The notes under the pieces are model-generated. The model saw only the letters and a program-made list of their open reading frames with translations, did no database searches and was not told the origin of the DNA. DNA of 64,000 bases from Paraburkholderia sp. UYCP14C (GTDB lineage: Bacteria > Pseudomonadota > Gammaproteobacteria > Burkholderiales > Burkholderiaceae): NCBI RefSeq assembly GCF_004197395.1, contig NZ_SELS01000005.1, positions 1 to 64,000 on the forward strand. The letters are read 5' to 3'. Shown here in pieces: positions 35,881 through 43,756 of the stretch (position 1 is the stretch's first letter; every line of letters begins with the position of its first letter). Made by a program: the position numbers and the translations under genes.

Positions 35881-35912
35881 GGCCCCAGTTTACCTGGTTT
35901 GTAACTGGGGCC
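35881..35912. other. Strong inverted repeat far upstream of flhDC
   Basis: GGCCCCAGTT (35881-35890) and AACTGGGGCC (35903-35912) form a perfect ten-base stem with a 12-base loop. No T-run follows, so a simple terminator is unlikely. The loop TTTGTAAC also pairs with GTTACAAA just before the stem (35870-35877), giving a competing hairpin. It lies in the 735-base gap between the acetyltransferase and flhD genes, which has no supported CDS. Confidence 0.6.
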
Positions 35913-36208
35913 TCATCCTGGCGTTACACCCTCCATCGGTCCCCCGCGCGCTGTTCCGGAGGAGAATTTATTACCGCCTATTGCGCCGCTTTCTATTTCC
36001 TTTCCAATGCAAAGCAAATTTACCGATGGCGGTGCAGCGCGGATGCGGAGCGCGGCTAATCGCACAGGATGCCCAACCAGCAAGGGTTTTCATGGATTAG
36101 AAGCGAGTGTCGAAAGGCCGAAAATCCACTTTGCATCATTCATTACAACGGCGTGAAAAACTTACCGAAATATGATGTAGTTTTTTGGGATATTTTTTTG
36201 AGAAGGGA

Positions 36209-36237
36209 TTGATTTCTGGTTTTACCCTTCATACAAT
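36209..36237 (+). promoter_or_regulatory. Predicted flhDC promoter
   Basis: TTGATT (36209-36214) and TACAAT (36232-36237) with an exact 17-base spacer form a good sigma-70 promoter in an A+T-rich stretch. Transcription would start near 36244, giving a leader of about 140 bases before flhD. The inverted repeat GTTAC-GAAAT-GTAAC at 36249-36263 lies right at the predicted start and could be an operator. A GCCGGA/TCCGGC stem at 36302-36322 lies in the leader. Confidence 0.6.
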
Positions 36238-36386
36238 TCGTCCCAGCTGTTACGAAATGTAACGTCTTGTATCAAATGACTGTAGCAAGTAGCAACATGT
36301 AGCCGGAGGCCGCGTTTCCGGCGAGGCAGAAAAGACATAACGGCGCAAAGCCGACATAGAAATTCGGGGCTTCGGAAACAGAAAAA

Positions 36387-36707
36387 ATGGACCGTAGCAG
36401 CGAGACGCTGGATTCAATCCGCGAAATTAATTTGTCTTACATCATGCTCGCGCAACGCATGTTGCGCGAGGACAAACCGGTCGGAATGTTCCGGCTGGGA
36501 TTGTCGTCGGAACTGGCTGACTTGCTTGCCGGGCTGTCGCTCGCGCAGATCGTCAAGCTGGCCTCTTCCGACCAGCTTTTGTGCTTCTTCCGCTTCAACG
36601 ACCACGCGATGCTGTCGGCGTTGACGCAAACGACCACGCACGCCGCAGTTGCCCCGACCCATACGGCGATCCTGCTTGCAGGCCAGCCCGCCGAGCAATT
36701 TGCCTGA
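36387..36707 (+). CDS. flhD: Flagellar master regulator subunit FlhD
   Basis: This 106-residue protein is the FlhD half of the FlhD4C2 activator that switches on class II flagellar genes. It opens with LDSIREINLSYIMLAQRMLREDK and continues with MFRLGLSSELADLLAGLSLAQIVKLASSDQLLCFFRF, the conserved helices of the family; the cysteine in that last word can form the inter-subunit disulfide seen in the E. coli complex. It starts 140 bases after the predicted transcription start with an A-rich region before the ATG rather than a standard ribosome site, so translation may be controlled in the leader. flhC follows 14 bases later. Confidence 0.93.
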   Translation: MDRSSETLDSIREINLSYIMLAQRMLREDKPVGMFRLGLSSELADLLAGLSLAQIVKLASSDQLLCFFRFNDHAMLSALTQTTTHAAVAPTHTAILLAGQPAEQFA

Positions 36708-36721
36708 TCGAGGTGACTGCA

Positions 36722-37291
36722 ATGCTCAAGCGAAGCCTGACCGAAGACGCACAGGAAGTATTCCGCGCGATCGCGCTGATCGAGCTCGGCGCCCGCATGC
36801 AGGTGCTCGAGAGCGAACTGACGCTGTCGCGCGACCGAATGATCCGCCTGTATCGCGAGGTCAAGGGCGTATCGCCGCCCAAGGGCATGCTGCCGTTCTC
36901 GGCGGACTGGTACATGACGTGGCTTGCGAACATTCACGCGTCGCTGTTCTACAACACGTACCTGTTCCTGAAGAACGAGGCGCGCTGCTCGCATCTCGAT
37001 GCGCTGACCAAGGGATATCGGTTGTATCTCGAACATTGTCAGCACAGCGAAACCGAACCGGTGCTCGATCTGACGCGTGCCTGGACGCTCGTGCGCTTCT
37101 TCGACGCCGACATCCTGCAACTGACCAAATGCTGCCGCTGTACCGGCAAGTTCGTCGCGCACAAGCACGACCTGCAGCACAACGTCGTGTGCGGCGCATG
37201 CCAGCCGCCGTCGCGTGCCGGCAAGACGAAGAAGGCAGCCGCCGCGCGCCAGGAAGCGCTCGGTGCGGCGCAGGTCGCGCAGGCCGCCTGA
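36722..37291 (+). CDS. flhC: Flagellar master regulator subunit FlhC
   Basis: This 189-residue zinc-binding partner of FlhD has the conserved core GVSPPKGMLPFSADWYMTW (about residues 50-68) and NIHASLFYNTY. Four cysteine ligands lie in LTKCCRC and VVCGAC near residues 137-162. The C-terminus is an Ala/Lys-rich tail. With FlhD it activates flagellar class II promoters in the cytosol. It is translated directly after flhD and followed by a strong terminator, so the operon is just flhDC. The other flagellar genes are not in this window. Confidence 0.94.
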   Translation: MLKRSLTEDAQEVFRAIALIELGARMQVLESELTLSRDRMIRLYREVKGVSPPKGMLPFSADWYMTWLANIHASLFYNTYLFLKNEARCSHLDALTKGYRLYLEHCQHSETEPVLDLTRAWTLVRFFDADILQLTKCCRCTGKFVAHKHDLQHNVVCGACQPPSRAGKTKKAAAARQEALGAAQVAQAA

Positions 37292-37352
37292 CCGGTCGAT
37301 TCGCCCGTCGCAGCACGGGTTCAGCCCGATCCAATCCGAAGCTCAAATGATT

Positions 37353-37384
37353 CCGCGCAGTGTTTGAACTGCGCGGTTTTTTTT
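37353..37384 (+). terminator. Rho-independent terminator after flhC
   Basis: CCGCGCAGT (37353-37361) and its exact complement ACTGCGCGG (37368-37376) form a nine-base stem with a six-base loop, followed by eight T residues. Confidence 0.92.
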
Positions 37385-37394
37385 CGCCTTCAGC

Positions 37395-38723
37395 TCAACC
37401 AGCCAACCCCACCGTCTGCACGACGAGCCACAGATTCGCCACGCTGATCGCGACGAACAGCGTCCACGCGAGCACGCGCGTCGGCAGCGTGTTGGCGAAT
37501 TCGCCCATCAGCGAGCGGTCGCCGGTCATGCGGATCAGCGGATAAAGCGCGAACGGCAATTGCAGGCTCAGCACGACCTGACTCGCGACGAGCAGTTGGC
37601 CAACCGCGCCATTGCAGAGCATCCGCACGCCGATCAGCGCCGGAATCAGCGCGAGCGCTCGCGTGATCAGGCGCCGCTGGTAGCACGGAATCTTCATCTT
37701 CAGGAAGCCTTCCATGATCACCTGCCCCGCCACCGTGCCGGTGAACGTCGAGCTTTGTCCCGACGCGAGCAGCGTGATCGCGAACAGGAACGCGGCGAAG
37801 CCGGTGCCGACGATCGGCGCGAGCAGCCGGTAGGCGTCCTCGATCTGCGTGACGTAGTTGTGGCCGGTCGCATGAAACGCGGCGGCCGCGAGAATCAGGA
37901 TGGCCATGTTGATCAGCGCCGCGATCACGAGCGACGCGATCGTGTCGATCCGCGACAGGCCGATCGCCGAACGGATGCTGGCCGGATCGCGCTTCACCGC
38001 GCGAGTCTGCACGATCGACGAGTGCAGATACAGGTTATGCGGCATCACCGTCGCGCCGAGAATGCCGATCGCGAGATACATCGGCTCGCGCGAGCTCAAC
38101 GCCTGCCACGACGGAATCAGCCCCTGCGCAACCGACGGCCAATGCGGCCTCACCAGCGCAAGCTCGATGATGTAGCCGATGCCGATCGTCGCGATCAGCC
38201 CGAGCATGATCGCTTCGAGATCGCGGAAGTTCTTGCCCTTGAGGCCGAGCACGATCAGCGTGTCGAATGCGGTCAGCAACACGCCGGTGGTCAGTGAACA
38301 GTTGAACAGCAGATGAAACGCGAGCGCCCCGCCGAGCACTTCGGCGAGATCGCAGGCGATGATCGACAGCTCCGCGAGCAGCCACTGCGCCCGCGCGACG
38401 CGCGGCGAATAGCGCGCGCTCGACAGTTGCGCGAGGTCGCGCCCGGTCGCGATGCCGAGGCGCATGCTCAGGCACTGCAGCGCCATCGCCGCGAGGCTCG
38501 ACAGCAGCACGACGAACAGCAGACTGTAACCGAAGCGCGAACCGGCTTCGATCGCGGTGGCCCAGTTGCCCGGGTCCATATAGCCGATCGATACGAGCAG
38601 GCCGGGCCCCGCGAATTGCAGAATCTTCTTCCAGAACGGTGCGCCCGCGGAGACGGCGACCGAGCCTTGGACCTCTGAAGGGCAGAACGGCGCGGTCGCG
38701 GTGGTTGGTAGTTTGAACGGCAA
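37395..38723 (-). CDS. mntH: NRAMP-family Mn(II)/Fe(II) transporter MntH
   Basis: This 442-residue proton-coupled divalent metal importer has 11 predicted helices. It contains the metal-site motif DPGN at residues 50-53 in GYMDPGNWATAIEAG and the second ligand motif in GATVMPHNLYLHSS. There is no ATG near the family start. TTG at 38723 with GAGAGATCT before it is the best start and gives a 30-residue cytoplasmic N-terminus. The frame is open to 39035 but that part overlaps the acyl-CoA dehydrogenase-like gene in another frame. No Mn or Fe riboswitch or MntR box was recognised upstream. Confidence 0.87.
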   Translation of the reverse strand: MPFKLPTTATAPFCPSEVQGSVAVSAGAPFWKKILQFAGPGLLVSIGYMDPGNWATAIEAGSRFGYSLLFVVLLSSLAAMALQCLSMRLGIATGRDLAQLSSARYSPRVARAQWLLAELSIIACDLAEVLGGALAFHLLFNCSLTTGVLLTAFDTLIVLGLKGKNFRDLEAIMLGLIATIGIGYIIELALVRPHWPSVAQGLIPSWQALSSREPMYLAIGILGATVMPHNLYLHSSIVQTRAVKRDPASIRSAIGLSRIDTIASLVIAALINMAILILAAAAFHATGHNYVTQIEDAYRLLAPIVGTGFAAFLFAITLLASGQSSTFTGTVAGQVIMEGFLKMKIPCYQRRLITRALALIPALIGVRMLCNGAVGQLLVASQVVLSLQLPFALYPLIRMTGDRSLMGEFANTLPTRVLAWTLFVAISVANLWLVVQTVGLAG

Positions 38724-38781
38724 GCCGGAGATCTCTCGAGGGGAATCGACGCGACGCCGCGCTGGCGCGCCGCAACCGGCC

Positions 38782-39981
38782 TCAAGTGTACAGAGAAACT
38801 TCCGGCAAAGTCCCGCTGAGCGCGTAGCGGCCGACGTCACGCACGCGGTAGTCGAGCGGATCGTGCAGCGTGTGCACACGCGCATTGCGCCAGAAGCGAT
38901 CGAGCGCGAGCGGAGCGTGCGTCGCGCGGGCGCCGCACGCGTCGAAGAGCTTTTCGCCGATGTCGAGTGCCGCCCGATGCGCGACGATCTTCGCTTCCGA
39001 GGTTGCGAGCGCGACTCGCGCGCGGCCCTCGGCATCGAGCGATGCCCTCCGTTGCCACGCGTCGTCGAGCGCGTTGGCGGCGCGCGCGGCCAGCGCTTCC
39101 GCGCTGACCGTCTGGATATGCATTTCGCCGAAGCGCTGGATCAGATAGGGATCGTCGGTTGCTTTGGCGACGCCGGAGGCGATCCACGGCCGGCCATGTT
39201 CGTGCACGTACGCTCGCGCCGCTTCGAGCGCACCCTGCGCAAGCCCGACGAACAGATTGGTCAGCACCTGTTGCGAGATCAGCGTGCGCAGGCTCGCGTG
39301 CGGCGTGTCGGGTCGTTCGAGCAGTTCATCCGGCTCGACCCTGACGCGCTCGAACGACACGCTGCCGCTGTCGGTCTGCCGCTGGCCGATCGGGTCCCAG
39401 TCGTCGTGAACGGTGATGCCTTCGCGCGCGGTCGGCACCGCGGCGAACACGGGTTTGCCGGTCGACGGATCGTGCGCGGACACGGTCATCATCTGCGAGC
39501 CGCGCGTACCGGAACAGAAGCCTTTCTGGCCGTCGAGCAGGTAGCCGCCATCGTTCGTCGAGGTGGCGATGAGACGCGTGTCGAGCGGATTCACCGCATT
39601 GCCCCACCACCAGCGATGCTCGACGGTGCCGCGCAGATATTTGTCGCGTTGGCGGGGATTGCCCCATAGGTCGATGCTGACCACCTGCAAGCAGGTGAAG
39701 CCGAACAGATGCGCGAGCGCGCTATCGACGCGCGCGAGCTCACGCACCACGTCGTAAATCGCGGACCAGCGCGCGCCGGCGCCGCCGAATTCGCGCGGCA
39801 CGGCGAGCGTCAGCAGACCCGCATCGGCGATCCATTGCTTCTGCTGCGCGGCGTGGCCGCCTTCGCGATCGCGTTGCGCGGCGCTCGCGCGCAACGCGGC
39901 TAGCAGTGTGGTGAGATCGCGTGCGCCATGCTGATGCCGCTGCTCGCGAATCTGCTCGATGCCGTCATGCACGAAAGTCAC
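38782..39981 (-). CDS. Acyl-CoA dehydrogenase-fold flavin monooxygenase (SfnB/DszC-like)
   Basis: This 399-residue protein has the acyl-CoA dehydrogenase fold but the sequence signs of the flavin-dependent monooxygenase branch (SfnB, DszC): AGLLTLAVPREFGGAGARWSAIYDV, WWWGNAVNPLDTRL, LDGQKGFCSGTRGS and the C-terminal LDRFWRNARVHTLHDPLDYRVRDVG. The catalytic glutamate of true acyl-CoA dehydrogenases is not evident. Relatives act in organosulfur assimilation or other oxidations with reduced flavin. It starts with GTG at 39981. The gene lies 58 bases upstream of mntH on the same strand, but no functional link is evident and no sulfur-assimilation gene is adjacent. Confidence 0.75.
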   Translation of the reverse strand: MTFVHDGIEQIREQRHQHGARDLTTLLAALRASAAQRDREGGHAAQQKQWIADAGLLTLAVPREFGGAGARWSAIYDVVRELARVDSALAHLFGFTCLQVVSIDLWGNPRQRDKYLRGTVEHRWWWGNAVNPLDTRLIATSTNDGGYLLDGQKGFCSGTRGSQMMTVSAHDPSTGKPVFAAVPTAREGITVHDDWDPIGQRQTDSGSVSFERVRVEPDELLERPDTPHASLRTLISQQVLTNLFVGLAQGALEAARAYVHEHGRPWIASGVAKATDDPYLIQRFGEMHIQTVSAEALAARAANALDDAWQRRASLDAEGRARVALATSEAKIVAHRAALDIGEKLFDACGARATHAPLALDRFWRNARVHTLHDPLDYRVRDVGRYALSGTLPEVSLYT

Positions 39982-40091
39982 TGGCTTGCCCTGGGGTCGT
40001 CGTTGGCTGGATCGGACGATGATAGGGAGCCGCGCGCGCGTGGTCTACGAAGCGATTTGAACAAGGAAAGCGCGAAAAACGATTTGCAGGA

Positions 40092-41537
40092 TCAGGGCTG
40101 GCGTTTCCCGCGACCACCAGCGGGTTTGCCAGCAGGCTTATGCGAACTCGCTGCTGGCTTGCTGGCGGGTTTGCCGCGTGGCTTTTGCACGCTGAATGGA
40201 CTACCGCCCGACAGGCTTGTGCCTTTACTCCCGGCCGCAGCGTGCTGCGCCGCAGGCTTGCGTTTGGGTTCGCCACTTTGCGGGCGCGGTTTTCCGCTGG
40301 GGACCTGCCTGGCGCTCGGCGACGCTTGCGGCACTTTAGGCTTCTTGGGCTTTTTGGGTTTCTTGATGAGTTGTCCCGTCGCGCTAGTTTCCGGCACGCG
40401 GTGTTCGGCTTCAAAACCCGGCTCTTCTTTACGGGGCAGCGTTTGCCGGATCAGCGCTTCGATCGCGGCCAGTTGCGGCGCTTCATCGGCACACACGAGG
40501 GACACCGCCACGCCGCTGGCCCCCGCGCGGCCGGTACGGCCAATACGGTGCACGTAGTCTTGCGCGACGATCGGCAGATCGACGTTGATCACCAGCGGCA
40601 GGTCGTCGATATCCAGCCCGCGCGCAGCCACATCGGTGGCTACCAGCATTTGTACTTCGCCCGTCTTGAAGCGCTCCAGCGCACGCAGGCGCGCGGGTTG
40701 CGGTTTATCGCCGTGGATGGTGTCGACCGCATAGCCCGCTTCATCCAGCATGGCCGCCAGGTAATCCACGCCATTGCGGGTTTTGACGAACACCAGCGCG
40801 TGCTCCCAGTTGTTCTCAGCCACAAGGTGCATGAAGAGCTCAGGCTTGTTCCTTTTATCCACCGGCACCACCCACTGCTTGATCTTGCTGGCCGTGGCAT
40901 TGGGCGGGCTGACGCTGATATTGACCGGACCGCGCAGGATGCCCGCCGCCATCGCGCGGATATCGTCGGTAAAAGTGGCGGAGAACAGCAGGGTCTGGCG
41001 CTGAGCGGGCAACGCAGCAAAGACGGCGTTGAGTTCACGCGCAAAGCCGAGATCCAGCATGCGGTCGGCTTCATCCAGCACCAGCGTTTGTACCTGATCG
41101 AACTGCACCGCGTTCTGGCGATTGAGGTCCAGCAAGCGGCCCGGCGTGGCAACGAGCACATCCACGCCTTTGCGCAACTTCATCATCTGCGGGTTGATAC
41201 TCACACCGCCGTAGGCGGCCAGAAATCGTAAGTCGAGACCTTTGCCGTAAACGATAAAGCTTTGCAGCACCTGTTCGGCCAGTTCACGCGTGGGCACCAG
41301 CACCAGAACACGCGCGCGGTTGCTGGACACCGCCGGGCCGTGTTGCACCAGCCGCTGCAACAGCGGCAGCGCAAAGCCCGCCGTTTTGCCGGTGCCGGTC
41401 TGTGCCCCAGCCATGACGTCCTTGCCGCTGAGCACAGCAGGAATCGCCTTGACCTGCACCGGCGTGGGTGTCTGGTAATTGAGGTCCTGCACATTACGCA
41501 GCAAGGGTTCGATCAGGCCAAGCGAGGCAAAAGACAT
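40092..41537 (-). CDS. rhlE: DEAD-box RNA helicase (RhlE type)
   Basis: This 481-residue helicase has a Q motif near 18-26, AQTGTGKT at 45-52, PTRELAEQ, DEAD in LVLDEADRMLD, SAT in LFSATFTDD, ATDVAARGLDI and HRIGRTGRAG. From about residue 375 it continues as a Lys/Pro/Ser/Ala-rich basic tail (repeated KKP, GKP), which would bind RNA non-specifically. RhlE proteins assist ribosome maturation and cold growth. The start at 41537 (MSFASLGL) is the family start; 34 more codons are open upstream. The coding strand is somewhat less GC-biased at third positions than neighbouring genes, which may reflect different ancestry. Confidence 0.88.
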   Translation of the reverse strand: MSFASLGLIEPLLRNVQDLNYQTPTPVQVKAIPAVLSGKDVMAGAQTGTGKTAGFALPLLQRLVQHGPAVSSNRARVLVLVPTRELAEQVLQSFIVYGKGLDLRFLAAYGGVSINPQMMKLRKGVDVLVATPGRLLDLNRQNAVQFDQVQTLVLDEADRMLDLGFARELNAVFAALPAQRQTLLFSATFTDDIRAMAAGILRGPVNISVSPPNATASKIKQWVVPVDKRNKPELFMHLVAENNWEHALVFVKTRNGVDYLAAMLDEAGYAVDTIHGDKPQPARLRALERFKTGEVQMLVATDVAARGLDIDDLPLVINVDLPIVAQDYVHRIGRTGRAGASGVAVSLVCADEAPQLAAIEALIRQTLPRKEEPGFEAEHRVPETSATGQLIKKPKKPKKPKVPQASPSARQVPSGKPRPQSGEPKRKPAAQHAAAGSKGTSLSGGSPFSVQKPRGKPASKPAASSHKPAGKPAGGRGKRQP

Positions 41538-41671
41538 TGGCGTATTCCGGGCTAAAACCGCAATTCTAGCGGTTTGCCCCCTGATTGCGCCGCGCGGCCC
41601 TAAGATCGGCGAGCGACGGAAACATGTCCGGCCACGCACGCTTTACAAGCCCTGATTCGCGAGGACGAGTC

Positions 41672-42634
41672 TCAGACCGGATTCAACGCGGGTCGCCCAT
41701 CCAGCACGGCGGCGACGTTATCGAGCGCCGTGAAACCCATCTGATCGCGAGTCTCGATCGTGGCGCTGGCCATATGGGGTGTCAGAAACACGTTATCGAG
41801 CGCCGCGAAACGCTTGTCGACGTTGGGCTCGTTCCGATATACGTCCAGACCCGCGCTGGACAGATGTCCCGAACTCAGCGCTTCATATAACGCATCTTCG
41901 TCCACCAGGCCGCCACGCGCTGCGTTGACGAACACCGCGCCCCGGGGCATCAGTCCAAACTCTTGTCGGGTCATGAGCGGGACGCCGCCGCCAGGCACGT
42001 GCAGCGTCAGCACCTGGCAGTGCGGCAGCATGTCGGCGAGACTGGCGTAGTACGTCGCGCCATTTTCCAACGGCTCAGCCGCACGGTTGATGTCCGTGTA
42101 GATCACGCGCATGCCGAATCCTTGTGCACGCTTCGCGACCGCTCGTCCGATACGCCCGAATCCGACGATACCGAGCGTCTTGCCGTTGACCCTCGTCCCC
42201 AGCATTTCGGTCATGCCGAACGATTTGCCCCAACCGTTACGCATGATTCGTTCGTACTCGGATGCGCGTCGGGAAGCCGCCAGCAGGAGCAGCAGGGAGA
42301 AATCGGCCGTGCATTCGGTCAGCGCATCGGGTGCGTTCGTGACGACGATTCCCCTTTCCCGGGCCGCAGATACATCCATGTGATCGAAGCCCGCGCTCGC
42401 GTTCGCAATGATCCTGACCGTCGAAGGTAGCGCGGCAATGTGCTCGGCCTGCAACCCGGACTTCTTGCCGATCAGTACAGCGGGCACGTCGTGCTGCTTG
42501 CAGAAGTCGACGACCGACCATGAGTCCATATCGGACTCGGTCACGAAGGCATGGAATTCGGCCTCGGCGCGTTTCGCTACGGCCGTGGGGACTTTTCGCG
42601 CGATCAACAGCCTGGTACGGTTATCTTTCGACAT
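41672..42634 (-). CDS. D-2-hydroxyacid dehydrogenase (NAD-binding, GyaR/phosphoglycerate dehydrogenase family)
   Basis: This 320-residue enzyme reduces or oxidises a 2-hydroxy or 2-keto acid with NAD(P)H. It has the Rossmann loop TLGIVGFGRIGRAVAKR, the catalytic arginine region NAARGGLVDEDAL, a glutamate in YRNEPNVD, and the histidine in LTPHMASAT. An AAGGA site precedes the ATG at 42634. It is divergent from the SDR operon, and one of two matching palindromes lies 60 bases before its start. Relatives act on glyoxylate, hydroxypyruvate or 2-ketogluconate; the substrate here is unknown but probably belongs to the pathway of the divergent operon. Confidence 0.82.
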   Translation of the reverse strand: MSKDNRTRLLIARKVPTAVAKRAEAEFHAFVTESDMDSWSVVDFCKQHDVPAVLIGKKSGLQAEHIAALPSTVRIIANASAGFDHMDVSAARERGIVVTNAPDALTECTADFSLLLLLAASRRASEYERIMRNGWGKSFGMTEMLGTRVNGKTLGIVGFGRIGRAVAKRAQGFGMRVIYTDINRAAEPLENGATYYASLADMLPHCQVLTLHVPGGGVPLMTRQEFGLMPRGAVFVNAARGGLVDEDALYEALSSGHLSSAGLDVYRNEPNVDKRFAALDNVFLTPHMASATIETRDQMGFTALDNVAAVLDGRPALNPV

Positions 42635-42693
42635 GGCTTTTCCTTGGTGGACAGACGTCGAGAGACTACGAAACCGCAAGTTGGGCCGTCAAT

Positions 42694-42712
42694 GTTGATT
42701 GGATCAATCAAC
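42694..42712. promoter_or_regulatory. Palindromic operator 1 of the divergent catabolic cluster
   Basis: GTTGATTG-GAT-CAATCAAC is a perfect inverted repeat with eight-base arms, 60 bases before the hydroxyacid dehydrogenase start. It shares TTGATT.GAT.AATCAA with the site at 42859-42877. Confidence 0.75.
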
Positions 42713-42858
42713 TCCTCGGGAAGGATGGATCCCTGAATCGTACCGCTGCACGCCGCACGCGGCGATCCCTTCCCTCTACACCCCTCGTCAGTCTCCCCGC
42801 CGCCCACGCGCGTATCAGGAAAACCCTGGTGCGATCCCCATCCGCAAGGCGCTCAGAT

Positions 42859-42877
42859 GTTGATTCGATGAATCAAG
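42859..42877. promoter_or_regulatory. Palindromic operator 2 of the divergent catabolic cluster
   Basis: TTGATTC-GAT-GAATCAA (core 42860-42876) has seven-base perfect arms and the same centre GAT as operator 1, whose middle lies exactly 165 bases away. It lies 70 bases before the SDR start. Confidence 0.75.
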
Positions 42878-42946
42878 ATTGCTCGCCGCATGGCAAGAAT
42901 GCAAACCTGCTTCCCATCTTCAATTGACTCGTCGAGAGGAAGTGAA

Positions 42947-43705
42947 ATGTCTGCACCGAAGAAATTTGCGGCCGTTACCGGCGCCGGCTCCGGCATCGGC
43001 CGCGCTGCCGCCATCGCGCTCGCCAACGCCGGATTCGCCGTCGCGCTCATCGGGCGCAGAGCGGAACCGCTGCTGGAGACGAAAGAAGCAATCGGCAGCG
43101 CCGGCGGAGAAGCGCATGTGGTTCAGGCCGACGTCGCCGACGCAGCCTCGGTCGAGCACGCGTTTTCGCAGATCGCCGAGACGTTCGGCCGGCTCGACGT
43201 GCTGTTCAACAACGCGGGCCGTAACGCAGGGGCCGTGCCGCTGGAAGACTACGAGGTCGACTTCTGGAACGACGTCGTGGCCACCAATCTGACCGGCGTG
43301 TTCCTCTGCGCCCGCGCCGCTTATCGCTTGATGAAAGCGCAGTCCCCGCAAGGCGGACGAATCATCAACAACGGATCGATCTCGGCCCACTCGCCGCGGC
43401 CGCATACCATCGCCTATACGGCGACCAAACATGCGGTCACCGGTATCACCCGATCGATTGCGTTGGATGGACGTGCTTTCAACATCGCGTGCGGACAGAT
43501 CGATATCGGCAACGCGGCAACATCGCTCACGGAACGCATGAACCGGGGCGTATTGCAAGCGGATGGACGCCTGGCACCCGAAGCAAGAATGGACGTGATG
43601 CATGTTGCGAATGCAGTCGTGCATATGGCCAGTCTTCCGCTCGAAGCCAACGTGCTCAACATGACCATCATGGCGAGCGCGATGCCGTTCGTCGGTCGCG
43701 GATAA
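42947..43705 (+). CDS. Short-chain dehydrogenase/reductase (SDR)
   Basis: This 252-residue classical SDR has the cofactor loop [10 protein letters not shown] (about 10-19), NNAG in [10 protein letters not shown], the catalytic serine in NNGSISAHS and the YxxxK pair in [11 protein letters not shown] basic residue after strand 2 (IGRRAEP) suggests NADP(H) may bind. It oxidises or reduces an alcohol/ketone group of an unknown substrate. AGAGGAAG before the ATG is a good ribosome site. It opens the operon with the MFS transporter (51-base gap), VOC protein and citrate synthase homologue. Confidence 0.85.
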   Translation: MSAPKKFAAVTGAGSGIGRAAAIALANAGFAVALIGRRAEPLLETKEAIGSAGGEAHVVQADVADAASVEHAFSQIAETFGRLDVLFNNAGRNAGAVPLEDYEVDFWNDVVATNLTGVFLCARAAYRLMKAQSPQGGRIINNGSISAHSPRPHTIAYTATKHAVTGITRSIALDGRAFNIACGQIDIGNAATSLTERMNRGVLQADGRLAPEARMDVMHVANAVVHMASLPLEANVLNMTIMASAMPFVGRG

Positions 43706-43756
43706 ATTGCCCTTTCGCCAATAGAAAAACAACAGGCCAATGTCAAGGAGACACCG

